Assembly (NCBI RefSeq): GCF_045062745.1
Contig: NZ_JBJGED010000001.1
Span: 484,638-548,637, forward strand
DNA length: 64,000 nucleotides
Direction of reading: 5' to 3'
Source: Paenibacillus_AA sp045062745
Lineage (GTDB): Bacteria > Bacillota > Bacilli > Paenibacillales > NBRC-103111
The notes below the pieces were generated by a model. It had not been told where the DNA came from, made no database searches, and worked only from the letters and a program-made list of their open reading frames with translations. The position numbers and the translations under genes are program-made. The first letter of the stretch is position 1. Each line of letters begins with the position of its first letter. This document shows positions 42,862-51,644 of the stretch, in pieces.

Positions 42862-43577
42862 CACAGACCGTACCTTCCTCCTTCACCCGGTTCCGGGAAC
42901 GGCTGCTGCACAAGCAGGAGCATGTCGGGGACCGGCCCGTCATCTACACCGCATTCGGCGACAGCGTCACGCAAGGCTGGTTCGAGCATACGACTTGCGA
43001 CAGCGACCATGCGTTCCCGTCGCTGTTCAAGCGCCGCGCCGAGCAGCGCTATCCCGCCGCCGCCGTGAACCTGATCAACGCCGGCGTGGCCGGGGATACG
43101 GCGGTACGTTCCTTGGCGCGTGCGGAGCGCGATCTGCTGGCGTTCCAGCCGGATCTCGTGACGATCGGCTTCGGCGTGAACGATGCACACTCGGGGGAGG
43201 CAGGACTGGATGACTACCGGCGGGCGTTGTCCGAACTGATCCGACTTGTTCGTGCCCGGACCGAGGCCGACCTGCTCTTGATCTCCCCATCGTGGTTGAT
43301 GACCGCCGACAATCCATACATTCATGAGAACGAGCGCAAGCATGTCGAACCGTTCTTGCGGGTGGCCCGGTCGAATGCCCTCGCCCTTTACCGGGACGCT
43401 ATGTTGGACATAGCCCGGTCCACCGCTACGCCATGCCTCGACGTGTTCGCCATGTGGACCGAGCTCGACCAGGCAGGGGTCGATATCCACTCCCGCCTCG
43501 CGAACGGCATCAATCACCCCGACCGGGCGTTCCATGCCCAAGTGGCGGATGCGATCAAGCGTATGATTTTCGATTAG
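42858..43577 (+). CDS. SGNH/GDSL-family hydrolase
   Basis: 239 residues, no signal peptide. The four SGNH blocks are present: FGDSVTQG (Ser), NAGVAGDTAVRSLARAERDL (Gly), FGVNDAH (Asn) and GINHPDRAFHA (Asp, His). Probably a cytoplasmic esterase, for example removing acetyl groups from a sugar. Last gene of the PhyH operon, followed by a strong terminator. Confidence 0.9.
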   Translation: MTQTVPSSFTRFRERLLHKQEHVGDRPVIYTAFGDSVTQGWFEHTTCDSDHAFPSLFKRRAEQRYPAAAVNLINAGVAGDTAVRSLARAERDLLAFQPDLVTIGFGVNDAHSGEAGLDDYRRALSELIRLVRARTEADLLLISPSWLMTADNPYIHENERKHVEPFLRVARSNALALYRDAMLDIARSTATPCLDVFAMWTELDQAGVDIHSRLANGINHPDRAFHAQVADAIKRMIFD

Positions 43578-43721
43578 CGTAAACAAATGAACAAGCACTT
43601 TGGCTTTGTGTGCAGTTCCAATCGTGTTCTGCTTGCCATACCGGAGTCATCCAAATCGAAGCTGCCCACGAAACGGATATGCTTTCCCATAGCGGGCTTC
43701 GTATCGACAACGTGCTTACGC

Positions 43722-43767
43722 AAAAAGCTCTCAACGAACGATCAAGGATCGTAAGGAGAGCTTTTTT
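43722..43767 (+). terminator. terminator of the PhyH/AKR/SGNH operon
   Basis: AAAAAGCTCTC / GAGAGCTTTTTT outer stem with an inner ACGATC / GGATCGT pair and a run of six T. The remainder of 43578-43818 shows no gene. Confidence 0.85.
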
Positions 43768-43818
43768 GCTGCGTTTTTTTTCGATACAATGGAGGTAATA
43801 CATAAGGAGGTGCTAGCC

Positions 43819-44076
43819 ATGCAATGGGAAGAAGTTCGCAAGATTTACCCGGAACAGTACGTTAAGCTGCAAATTCTCGCGTCCCATACTGAAGGTAACA
43901 CGAAATATGTGGATGAAGTTGCCTTGATTAAAGCTATCCAGGATCCCAAAGAGGCAACTCAGGAATTGCTTCGTTCCAAGGACGGAGTCATTGTATCCCA
44001 CACCTCGAATGATGAGCTGAAGATTGAGCTCCGCTCACTTAGAGGCTTACGAGGAGTCGTTCAATATGAAAATTGA
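43819..44076 (+). CDS. small protein of unknown function paired with a retropepsin
   Basis: 85 residues from the ATG at 43819 with a perfect AAGGAGGTG nine bases away; an ATG at 43789 has no such site. The protein is soluble, with alternating charges (MQWEEVRKIYPEQYVKLQIL; KIELRSLRGLRGVVQYEN). No recognised domain. Its last 11 bases overlap the next gene, so both are made together. It may be a substrate, inhibitor or partner of the protease; nothing in the sequence decides this. Confidence 0.75.
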   Translation: MQWEEVRKIYPEQYVKLQILASHTEGNTKYVDEVALIKAIQDPKEATQELLRSKDGVIVSHTSNDELKIELRSLRGLRGVVQYEN

Positions 44077-44455
44077 TCTCGTGGATGGACTCCTCCAGAC
44101 CTCGATAACAATAAGTTACAATGGACAGTCTCTCACCATAGACAAGTTGGTCATTGATACCGGCGCTTCTCATACGCTCTTATCCACTGATGCTGTATCT
44201 GATATCGGCGTTTATTTTGAAACCGGAGACGAAATCGTGAGCGCTTTTGGCATCGGCGGAGAGGAAAGTTGCTTTAGGAAATCGTTTGATGCTGTCACGT
44301 TAGGGGACTTTCAGATTGAAAATTTCAAGCTGGATGTAGGTGCTCTTCACGAGAAGCTTGAGATAAATGGGCTTCTGGGATTGGATTTGCTTATGGCGGC
44401 GAATGTCGTATTAAATCTTTCAGAACTTTCTATGTGCTCAGTTGACTCCTTTTAG
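44066..44455 (+). CDS. retropepsin-like aspartic protease
   Basis: 129 residues from the ATG at 44066. KLVIDTGASHTLLS carries the single Asp-Thr-Gly-Ala-Ser active-site motif of retroviral-type aspartic proteases, followed by an Ile/Phe-rich flap region (GIGGEE) and the hydrophobic-hydrophobic-Gly block near the end (INGLLGLDLLMAANVVLNL). With one catalytic Asp it must act as a homodimer. Cytoplasmic, with no signal peptide. Overlaps the 85-residue gene by 11 bases; no other gene is in the unit. Confidence 0.85.
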   Translation: MKIDLVDGLLQTSITISYNGQSLTIDKLVIDTGASHTLLSTDAVSDIGVYFETGDEIVSAFGIGGEESCFRKSFDAVTLGDFQIENFKLDVGALHEKLEINGLLGLDLLMAANVVLNLSELSMCSVDSF

Positions 44456-44584
44456 GAAAGAGATGCTCTGTCATGATATCCCAAAATTCTTTGTATAATA
44501 ATCCACTTTATTACCGACATTTTATCCTAAATCCCCACAGTTTTGTCAATGGAGATACGCCTTCTGAAGACTTGCCCGAAGCCA

Positions 44585-44637
44585 ACAACTAAGCCCTTCC
44601 ACTTCCTGGTTGTCAAGAAGTCGAAGGGCTTAGTTGT
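44585..44637. terminator. bidirectional terminator
   Basis: 15-bp outer stem ACAACTAAGCCCTTC / GAAGGGCTTAGTTGT with a further ACTTC / GAAGT pairing inside, between the plus-strand retropepsin gene and the minus-strand RibD/DHFR-like gene. Confidence 0.8.
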
Positions 44638-44642
44638 GTCGC

Positions 44643-45188
44643 TTAATCCGCTTTACGATAAGTAAGCACGACCGTACCGGTGCTGAATGTTTGGGTTTCC
44701 ACCAGCTTCAGCTTTCTTTGCTCGATCCCTTCTTCGAACAGGCGCTGTCCGCTTCCCAGCACGATCGGGTACACCATCAGCCGATATTCGTCGATGAGAT
44801 CCAGGTTGGCCAGCGTTTGGATGAGCTTGCCGCTGCCGAACACGAGAATGTCTTTCCCCGGTTGCTGCTTCAGCTTGTTGATTTCCTCCGCGAGATCGCC
44901 TTCGATAAGCGACGAGTTGTTCCATTCCAGCTGGTTCAATGTGGTGGAGACGACGTACTTGGGGTTGTTGTTCATCCGGAGGCCGTATTCCCCTGTTTGC
45001 TCAATCATGTTCGGCCAGGCGGCCGCAAACCCTTCATAGGTGACGCGTCCCAAGAGCAGAGCGTCGCTCTCCATCATCTCGGCGAACTTGAATTTGTCTT
45101 GCTCCTCGCAGTGGAATTGGAACGTCCATTGGGGATTCTCGATAACCCCGTCCAGCGATACAAACATCGATACGACTACTTTTCTCAT
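44643..45188 (-). CDS. dihydrofolate reductase-family (RibD C-terminal-like) protein
   Basis: 181 residues; AAAGGAG lies nine bases before the ATG. Family features: RKVVVSMFVSLDGVIENP, DALLLGRVTYEGFAAAWP, KYVVSTTL, DILVFGSGKLIQTL and DEYRLMVYPIVLGSGQRLF. These stand-alone proteins share the DHFR/RibD fold and bind NADPH, but their substrates are generally unknown. Monocistronic. Confidence 0.92.
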   Translation of the reverse strand: MRKVVVSMFVSLDGVIENPQWTFQFHCEEQDKFKFAEMMESDALLLGRVTYEGFAAAWPNMIEQTGEYGLRMNNNPKYVVSTTLNQLEWNNSSLIEGDLAEEINKLKQQPGKDILVFGSGKLIQTLANLDLIDEYRLMVYPIVLGSGQRLFEEGIEQRKLKLVETQTFSTGTVVLTYRKAD

Positions 45189-45443
45189 TGTTCATTCTCC
45201 TTTGTTATTGGGTTTGGTTTGTGTTGCTGTTGTTCTCTGAATTGAATATACCACATTAGGAATATTCCTGTAAAGGAATATTTCAAAAAAGTTTCTTTAA
45301 ACATGAAAAAAGAGATCATACGATGACGGAAGGACGGAAGCGGACGGATTGTTTCGTACGAAGGCAAGAATCTGTGTGGAAAAATCGCGCGATACCGTGG
45401 TCGAACTGGGGAGGGAGGAAGAGGAAGGTTAACCTTATAAAAC

Positions 45444-45470
45444 AAACGAAGGGCCGGTTTAGACCGACCC
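45444..45470 (-). terminator. terminator overlapping the GMC gene stop
   Basis: Minus-strand GGGTCGGT / ACCGGCCC hairpin that includes the stop codon, followed by TTCGTTT. Between here and 45188 no gene or other element is evident. Confidence 0.5.
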
Positions 45471-47045
45471 TGAGAGCTCCAGCTTTTTTGCTTTTTCCTT
45501 GATATGATCGGCCGTCCTCAGCGCAAGCGACATAACCGTGTTCGTCGGATTCCCGGCGCCCGATGTGACGAAAATGCTCGCATCGCATATATACAGGTTC
45601 GGGATGTCATGCGTTTGCCCGTAGGAATTCACGACGGAGGTGTCCGGGTCGTTCCCCATCCGGCACCCTCCCATCATATGAGCGGTGTCGGGTACGACGA
45701 ATTCGACCTTGCCGCCGGCCGCTTCGAGGATATCGCTCATTTTGCCTACCGCATGATCAATGAGCTTCCGATCGTTGTCTCCGTAGCTGAACGTCACATT
45801 GGCACGCGCCAAGCCGTATTCGTCCTTCTCGCGGGCCAAGGTGACCCGGTTCTCCGCACTCGGCAGCACCTCTCCGACCAAAGTAACTCTTCCGTAATGA
45901 TTATAATCGAGCAAGGCCTCCCGGAGCCGCTCGCCCCAGACCGGTCCTCCCTGCGCCTTCGATATTCCTTCGGCGAACCCGACGGGCCTCGCTCCATGCG
46001 CATGTAGGGTATACCCCCGGACAAAGCCGTTTTTGGGGTCGCTGCGATAAAAATCCTGCGTAGTCGCGAGTACGGGAGTCCCTTTATACAGCCGGATTTC
46101 CTCCTCGAACTTGGCATAGACGTCTTGGCTGCTGTGGACCATGATGGATCGGCCGACCCAGCCGCTGCTATTGGCCAGTCCGTCCGGGAATTGGGCATTG
46201 GCCGAATTGAGCAGCAGCCGCGGCGTCTCGACGACATAAGCGGACAGAATGACCAATTTCGCTTTTTGCTCATAGGTCTGTCCGTCGTGTACGAAGGCTA
46301 CTCCCTTGGCCTTCCCGTCTTTCCCCATCAGCACCTGCGTGACCATGCAGTCGGCCAACACTTCGGCCCCGGCCTGAATCGCTTTGGGAATATGCACGAT
46401 CAGGGTGCTGAACTTGGCGTCGGGCATGCAGCCTTGGTTGCAGAACCCCCGGTTGATGCAGGGCGGGCGGCCTTCGAACGGGGCGGACAATATCGCGAGC
46501 GGCGCGACGGACGAACGGATGCCCAACTTCTCGCAGCCGTTCATGAACATGTAGGCGTTCGGGCTGAGCGGCTCCCGTTCCGGATACGGATAAGGCCCGC
46601 GATAGTTGCCCCAAGGGAAATGCTTGGGCCCGGATACGGCAATTTCTTTCTCGATTCTGGAATAGTAAGGTTCCAGATCCTCGTAGCCGATGGGCCAGTC
46701 GTCCGCGACACCGTCAAGTGTCCTCGCTTTGAAGTCAGCATCATGGAAGCGAAGGAAGACAGCCGTGAAGTGGACGGTTCCACCGCCGACCCCCCGGCCG
46801 GAATTGTTGATCCCCATCGTCAGGGGGTCCTGTCCGTCTACGATCCGGGTATCCTGCCACCCCAGCTTTTTCATGGACAACTCGTCGCTGGCAAATTCTT
46901 TTTGGGGATCGCGGAAAGGCCCGGCGTCGAGGACCACAACGCTCATCCCGGCCTCGCTGAGCTCCTTGGCCAGCACGCCGCCGGCGGCCCCGGCGCCTAC
47001 GATGACGACATCGACTTCTTCGTTCGCATATTTCCTATGTATCAT
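45459..47045 (-). CDS. GMC-family FAD oxidoreductase, gluconate-2-dehydrogenase-like large subunit
   Basis: 528 residues. FAD-binding VDVVIVGAGAAGGVLAKELS, then GINNSGRGVGGGTVHFTAV, CINRGFCNQGCMPDAKFSTL, and the C-terminal GMC motif TAHMMGGCRMGNDPDTSVVN and SGAGNPTNTVMSLALRTADH. Resembles the catalytic subunit of membrane-associated gluconate or sugar dehydrogenases. No signal peptide is visible; the small subunit may mediate membrane association. Its start overlaps the small-subunit gene by 11 bases. Confidence 0.9.
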   Translation of the reverse strand: MIHRKYANEEVDVVIVGAGAAGGVLAKELSEAGMSVVVLDAGPFRDPQKEFASDELSMKKLGWQDTRIVDGQDPLTMGINNSGRGVGGGTVHFTAVFLRFHDADFKARTLDGVADDWPIGYEDLEPYYSRIEKEIAVSGPKHFPWGNYRGPYPYPEREPLSPNAYMFMNGCEKLGIRSSVAPLAILSAPFEGRPPCINRGFCNQGCMPDAKFSTLIVHIPKAIQAGAEVLADCMVTQVLMGKDGKAKGVAFVHDGQTYEQKAKLVILSAYVVETPRLLLNSANAQFPDGLANSSGWVGRSIMVHSSQDVYAKFEEEIRLYKGTPVLATTQDFYRSDPKNGFVRGYTLHAHGARPVGFAEGISKAQGGPVWGERLREALLDYNHYGRVTLVGEVLPSAENRVTLAREKDEYGLARANVTFSYGDNDRKLIDHAVGKMSDILEAAGGKVEFVVPDTAHMMGGCRMGNDPDTSVVNSYGQTHDIPNLYICDASIFVTSGAGNPTNTVMSLALRTADHIKEKAKKLELSGSV

Positions 47046-47637
47046 GTTCGGGTTGCGCCTCCCAAGGATCCAATTGGCCTAGCTGTGTACGTACATATCC
47101 GCGCGGATAGGCCGGGCCGGCATACCCGATTTCGGACCATATCTTCGGATGGGAACAGTAGGATTCGACCGTCAGCTGTAGCAGCTTCGCAAACAGCGGC
47201 TCTTGCGGGATCGCAGACCAGATGTCCGCCGGTTCGGCCGTCGATTCGCTGACGCTTTGCAAATATTGCTTTTGACTGGCGGCATCCAGCTCTTGGAAGG
47301 AAGAGCCGTATAACTCTCTGGCGCCTGCATCGATCGCCTGCAGCCCCGATCGAACCAACTCGGACGCCTCGGGCACCCCCTTCTTTCTTTGCCCTTCCCC
47401 CGGGGACTTAGACAAGGTCCCGTCCACATGTTCGATTACGAAGTCCAGCACTTCCGCGGTCGAGTCGCTGACTAAGTGGGAGCTGATCTGCCTCAGCGTC
47501 TCCGCTTCTTCAGGGGTCAGAAACTGCAAGCTCTTCTTCGCCTGCAGCCGGGACGATACGATCTTCTGCGTGTGATCGTCCCATTCATCCAATTCGTTCA
47601 TGACGTTAAAGGAAGGATAGCGGCTGCTCTTGGCCAT
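47035..47637 (-). CDS. gluconate 2-dehydrogenase subunit 3-family protein
   Basis: 200 residues. QFLTPEEAETLRQISSHLVS, HVDGTLSKSPGEG, GLQAIDAGARELYG, FQELDAASQKQYLQSV and the C-terminal YCSHPKIWSEIGYAGPAYPRGY match the small subunit (PF13618 type) of GMC-linked gluconate/sugar dehydrogenases. The usual Tat signal is absent; the N-terminus is hydrophilic. Overlaps the large-subunit gene, so a heteromeric enzyme is expected. Confidence 0.85.
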   Translation of the reverse strand: MAKSSRYPSFNVMNELDEWDDHTQKIVSSRLQAKKSLQFLTPEEAETLRQISSHLVSDSTAEVLDFVIEHVDGTLSKSPGEGQRKKGVPEASELVRSGLQAIDAGARELYGSSFQELDAASQKQYLQSVSESTAEPADIWSAIPQEPLFAKLLQLTVESYCSHPKIWSEIGYAGPAYPRGYVRTQLGQLDPWEAQPEHDT

Positions 47638-47641
47638 ACGC

Positions 47642-48040
47642 TCACCCCGCCTTCCAATACATAGCGATCAAGCCTAACACGCTCAAGGCGGAGAACATAA
47701 GAGGAAGCGTCACCGGCGGTCCGATGAGGAAGTTCCGCAGCGCCCAGCCTCCTACCCGAACCCCTACCCCGCGGAAATGGAAATAAAAGCCGATCAAGCC
47801 GACCACGACGCCGACCCACATCAGCGTGAGAAATACGTTGTGCAACCAGGTTGCGTTATACCAAGTGAAGATTAACCCTACGACTAAGAATAGGGGCGAC
47901 AGTATAACGGGAACCCACATCGCCTTGTGCGTAAAATTTTGTCGGTAATGAAACATGGTCACTTGAATGCCAAGGACGAGAAACGCCAGACTGACGAACA
48001 AAATGAGAATGCGATCGATCGACCACATGGACCAATTCAT
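47642..48040 (-). CDS. small four-helix membrane protein of the GMC operon
   Basis: 132 residues; AAGAGG precedes the ATG. Four hydrophobic stretches are visible (ILILFVSLAFLVLGIQVTMF, WVPVILSPLFLVVGLIFTWY, VFLTLMWVGVVVGLIGFYFH, LPLMFSALSVLGLIAMYW). No heme-binding CxxCH. It ends four bases before the small-subunit gene, so it may be the membrane anchor of the dehydrogenase (inference). Confidence 0.75.
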   Translation of the reverse strand: MNWSMWSIDRILILFVSLAFLVLGIQVTMFHYRQNFTHKAMWVPVILSPLFLVVGLIFTWYNATWLHNVFLTLMWVGVVVGLIGFYFHFRGVGVRVGGWALRNFLIGPPVTLPLMFSALSVLGLIAMYWKAG

Positions 48041-48205
48041 GCTCGTACCTCTTTTCTGTATACAGGATTGTTCGGTTGTAATTGTTTCCTGTGCACAAAA
48101 ATCCTATTCGTATCCCTCATTCGGCTCCCCGCTGCGCCGTCGTAATAGATCATACCTGGAGATGACATACTACCTGCTAGTGATTTCGAAAAGGAGCTGC
48201 TGAGC

Positions 48206-49882
48206 ATGGTGAGTATGATGACCCCCACCCAATCCAACTCCACCCCCATCGTTACGCCGGGGACAAGCGCTGCCCAGACGGTAGCGCAAGTGATGCTGGA
48301 ACAGCTCCGACTGTGGGGGGTTCAGCGAATTTATGGGGTCGCGGGCGACTCCGTCTTCGGACTGTTGGACGCGCTCGCCAAGCAACAGGCCATTACATTC
48401 ATCGCGGTACGACACGAATCCGTCGCCGCACTTATGGCATCCGCCGAAGCGAAATTAACCGGACGGCTCGGAGTGTGTGTCGCTCAGATGGGGCCGGGGC
48501 TGGCCAATCTAATCAACGGACTGGGCGACGCTTTCCTGGACCATGCTCCCGTGCTCGCGATCACCGGTCAAGCTCCGTTTTATAAGATAGGCACCAACTA
48601 CAAGCAGTACATCAACCAGCAACAGCTGGTGCAAGCCGTGTCGGCATCCAGCGAACTCATCGTCCATCCGGATGCGGTAGTCGAAGCCATGACCCAAGCC
48701 ATGTTCACGTCCGTTTCACGCCGAACCGTATCGCACTTGTCCGTCCCTTCCGACCTATACGGCCAAACAACCGCGATTCCGCCCAAACCGCTGCCTCCCG
48801 TAGCTCCCCCCGCTTCCAATCCGGAAGTCTGGCAACGAGCGCTCGCGTTGTTGCGAACCGCGCAACAGCCTATGCTGTTGTTGGGCAGCCGGGCGGCCCG
48901 ACTGGACCCGGAATCGATCGGGCGATTCGCGGATGCATGGGGATGCGGCATCGCGATGGCCTATGGCGCCATTGGGGTCGTTCCGGAGGACCACCCCTAT
49001 ATGCTGCATGGGCTGGGAGAAGGCGGCAACCCCTCTCTCGCGCCGTTGTTCCGGAGGGCGGATGTGGTTCTAGCCCTGGACACTTCATGGTGGCCGGAAG
49101 GAGTGGTCCCGAATACCGAGCGCATCGTGCGAGTCGCCGGTCGGCAAGAGGATCTCGGTATACCCCTCCCAATGGAGCTGGGCATCCTAGAAGAAGGGAC
49201 CACCTGGCTTCCGCAGCTGATCGAAGGGCTCAGATCGCACGAGATTAACCCGGGTTGGATCGATCACGTCAAGCACTGCAAGCGGGTATGGTCCACGCAG
49301 AACGAACGGGAGAGGAATGAGTCCGGCTCACCGCTACCCCCCTCCAGCGTAATTAGACTCGTGGAACAGACGATAGCGGAAGATGCCGTCATCACCCTGG
49401 ACGAGGGCGATTGTACCCTCTGGTTCCTCCGCAATTTCCGGGCCAAACGCCAACGCCTCCTGCTTTCCGACCGATGGCGAACGATGGGATTCGGGCTGCC
49501 TGCGGCGCTCGCGGCGAAGCTTTGCTCCCCTCACAAGGAAGTCGTCTGCATCACGGGGGACGGCGGCTTAGGCATGGTGCTCGCGGATCTGCTCACCGCC
49601 AAGCGTTACGGCATAGCGATCACGGTCATCGTGTTCAACAATGGAACCTTGCAGATGGAGCAGGACAAAATGATTATGAAAGGGCTGATCCCGGAAGGGA
49701 CTCAGCTGACCAATCCCGACTTCGCCAAAGCAGCGGAAGCATGCGGTTGGGAAGCCTTCCGGATCGGCAGCATGGATCAATTGGAGGACGTGCTTAAACA
49801 ATCCAGGACAAGCGCCAACCCAGTGTTGCTGGATGTGCTCGCCGCTCCGATGCCGCATCCCGACTTTCAAGCTCAAACATAA
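48206..49882 (+). CDS. thiamine-pyrophosphate-dependent enzyme (pyruvate oxidase/acetolactate synthase-like)
   Basis: 558 residues; AAGGAG lies nine bases before the ATG. Three-domain TPP enzyme: VRHESVAALMASAEAKLTG with the cofactor-activating Glu, QMGPGLANLINGLGDAFLDH, a central domain, and the TPP/Mg motif ITGDGGLGMVLADLLTAKRY ending VFNN. Closest by eye to pyruvate oxidase and related decarboxylases, rather than true acetolactate synthase. Divergent from the GMC operon and 13 bases before an SDR gene. Confidence 0.85.
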   Translation: MVSMMTPTQSNSTPIVTPGTSAAQTVAQVMLEQLRLWGVQRIYGVAGDSVFGLLDALAKQQAITFIAVRHESVAALMASAEAKLTGRLGVCVAQMGPGLANLINGLGDAFLDHAPVLAITGQAPFYKIGTNYKQYINQQQLVQAVSASSELIVHPDAVVEAMTQAMFTSVSRRTVSHLSVPSDLYGQTTAIPPKPLPPVAPPASNPEVWQRALALLRTAQQPMLLLGSRAARLDPESIGRFADAWGCGIAMAYGAIGVVPEDHPYMLHGLGEGGNPSLAPLFRRADVVLALDTSWWPEGVVPNTERIVRVAGRQEDLGIPLPMELGILEEGTTWLPQLIEGLRSHEINPGWIDHVKHCKRVWSTQNERERNESGSPLPPSSVIRLVEQTIAEDAVITLDEGDCTLWFLRNFRAKRQRLLLSDRWRTMGFGLPAALAAKLCSPHKEVVCITGDGGLGMVLADLLTAKRYGIAITVIVFNNGTLQMEQDKMIMKGLIPEGTQLTNPDFAKAAEACGWEAFRIGSMDQLEDVLKQSRTSANPVLLDVLAAPMPHPDFQAQT

Positions 49883-49895
49883 AGGAGAACGTTGC

Positions 49896-50798
49896 ATGAC
49901 GACAACAATCACGCCACATCCGACTGACCCGAATATCCTAATACCGCCCGCGCCTCCTTATCCGCTGCAGCATCAAGATACGCAGCCCGGGATCGAATCT
50001 CTCATGAACCCGAGACCCCTCTTCGAAAATCCGAATTACAAGGGGAGCGGCAAACTGAAGGACAAGGTGGCCATCATCACCGGCGGCGACAGCGGCATAG
50101 GGCGCGCCATTGCCGTCGCGTACGCCGAAGAGGGCGCGGATGTCGTCATCGCGTACTTGAACGAACACTCCGATGCGGAGGAAACGAAGCATGCGGTGGA
50201 ATCGAAAGGACGCCGCTGTCTGCCCGTTGCCGGCAACATCGGGAACGAGGCGTTCTGCATGCAACTGGTGGAACAATCGGTAGCCACTCTCGGCAAACTG
50301 GACATCTTGGTCAACAATGCGGCGGAACAGCACGTCCAGAACAGCTTGGAGGCCATCTCCTCCGACCAAATGGAGCGGACGTTCCGAACCAACTTCTTCT
50401 CCGTCTTTTACTTGTGCAAAGCCGCCGTCCCTCATATGAAGCCAGGCAGCGCGATCGTCAATACCGCCTCGCTGACGGCCTATGAAGGGAATGAGCTTTT
50501 GATGGATTATGCCGCGACCAAAGGGGCGATCGTAGCGTTCACCCGTTCCCTCTCCAAGTCGCTGCACGAGAAGGGCATCCGCGTGAATGGCGTTGTCCCG
50601 GGTACGATGTGGACGCCCCTCATCCCGGCTTCCTTCCCGGCTACTGAAGTGGTGAATTGGGGAGCCACCAATCCGATGAAACGAGCGGGGCAGCCTTTCG
50701 AGATCGCCCCGGCCTATGTATATCTGGCTTCGCAGGACGCCTCCTACGTATCCGGGCAATTTATTCATGTCACCGGCGGAGTCGTCATGAACGGCTAG
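49896..50798 (+). CDS. SDR-family oxidoreductase, general-stress-protein-39-like
   Basis: 300 residues from the ATG at 49896 (AAAGGAG upstream). A 45-residue N-terminal extension (PLFENPNYKGSGKLKDKVAI) typical of the GSP39/YdaD-YhdF subgroup precedes the SDR fold: GGDSGIGRAIA, NNAAEQH, catalytic Ser (NTASLTAYEG) and MDYAATKGAIVAF with Tyr and Lys. NAD(P)-dependent alcohol/carbonyl oxidoreductase, often part of the sigma-B general stress response in Bacillus. Probably cotranscribed with the TPP enzyme. Confidence 0.9.
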   Translation: MTTTITPHPTDPNILIPPAPPYPLQHQDTQPGIESLMNPRPLFENPNYKGSGKLKDKVAIITGGDSGIGRAIAVAYAEEGADVVIAYLNEHSDAEETKHAVESKGRRCLPVAGNIGNEAFCMQLVEQSVATLGKLDILVNNAAEQHVQNSLEAISSDQMERTFRTNFFSVFYLCKAAVPHMKPGSAIVNTASLTAYEGNELLMDYAATKGAIVAFTRSLSKSLHEKGIRVNGVVPGTMWTPLIPASFPATEVVNWGATNPMKRAGQPFEIAPAYVYLASQDASYVSGQFIHVTGGVVMNG

Positions 50799-50853
50799 AC
50801 GCGATGCCGCTTGCGAATCTAAACTAACCGAACGAGTAGAGTGGTGACCCTTC

Positions 50854-51558
50854 ATGAATCGAACCGTACGCAGGCTCTTCATCCGAGCCGTTGCCATTGC
50901 CCTCCTGATCGGGAGCGCCGCGGGCGCCGCCGGGAAAGCACGCACTTATGCCGAACCCTCGCTGCCGATTGTATCCGACCATAGCATCTTCACGATCGAG
51001 GTGTATCCCCTTCGTCACCAGCTGATCGTACGGGCACAAGGCCAGAGGATCAAGACTTATACGATCGCGGTCGGGAACCCGTCCACACCCACCCCTGTGG
51101 GAGAATACCAAGTCGTGTACAAAGGGGAAAATTGGGGACCTTCCTTCGGCCCGCGCTGGCTGGGACTTAATGTCCCGTGGGGGAATTACGGCATTCATGG
51201 CACGAACAAGCCTCATTCCATCGGGCAGCATCTGAGCCATGGCTGCATCCGCATGCGCAACCACGATGTCATTGAGCTGTACAAAATGATTCCGATCGGC
51301 ACGAAGGTCACGATATACGGACATGTCCTGGGCGACCCGAATCGGGATCCGAGGAATTTGGCCGAAGGCGATGTCGGCGGAGACGTGCAATTGATTCAGT
51401 CGCGATTGAAGAGCGCCGGCTACTTCCAGGGGAGCTGCGACGGCAAATTCGGCTATTCGACTACGGCGGCCCTCAAGAAGTTTCAGCGGGATCAACAATT
51501 GCCGGAAAACGGGGTCGTCTCGATAGAGATTTATGAAAAATTGGGGTTGTTCGAGTGA
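50854..51558 (+). CDS. exported L,D-transpeptidase with peptidoglycan-binding domain
   Basis: 234 residues. Signal peptide (LFIRAVAIALLIGSAAGAAG), YkuD catalytic domain (residues about 45-155) with the full motif HGTNKPHSIGQHLSHGCIRM (His115, His129, Cys131), then a PG_binding_1 repeat (about 170-232: VQLIQSRLKSAGYFQGSCDG, YSTTAALKKFQRDQQLP). Makes 3-3 cross-links or modifies wall stem peptides. 55 bases after the SDR gene. Confidence 0.93.
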   Translation: MNRTVRRLFIRAVAIALLIGSAAGAAGKARTYAEPSLPIVSDHSIFTIEVYPLRHQLIVRAQGQRIKTYTIAVGNPSTPTPVGEYQVVYKGENWGPSFGPRWLGLNVPWGNYGIHGTNKPHSIGQHLSHGCIRMRNHDVIELYKMIPIGTKVTIYGHVLGDPNRDPRNLAEGDVGGDVQLIQSRLKSAGYFQGSCDGKFGYSTTAALKKFQRDQQLPENGVVSIEIYEKLGLFE

Positions 51559-51563
51559 AGGCA

Positions 51564-51591
51564 ACAAAAAAGGCCGGTTCCAGGAACCGAC
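51564..51591 (-). terminator. terminator of the YjcZ-family gene
   Basis: Minus-strand GGTCGGTTCC / GGAACCGGCC hairpin followed by TTTTTTG. The same stem lies after the plus-strand L,D-transpeptidase but lacks a T tract in that direction. Confidence 0.75.
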
Positions 51592-51644
51592 CCATGATCA
51601 TGGGATAGTCGAAAGGCGAAGTGCGGATCACTCGAAGCGCAGCA

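Noticed and set aside
43555..43803. 82-codon minus-strand frame between the SGNH gene and the retropepsin cassette
   Set aside because: It runs through the terminator hairpin of the opposite strand and has no ribosome-binding site or recognisable domain.
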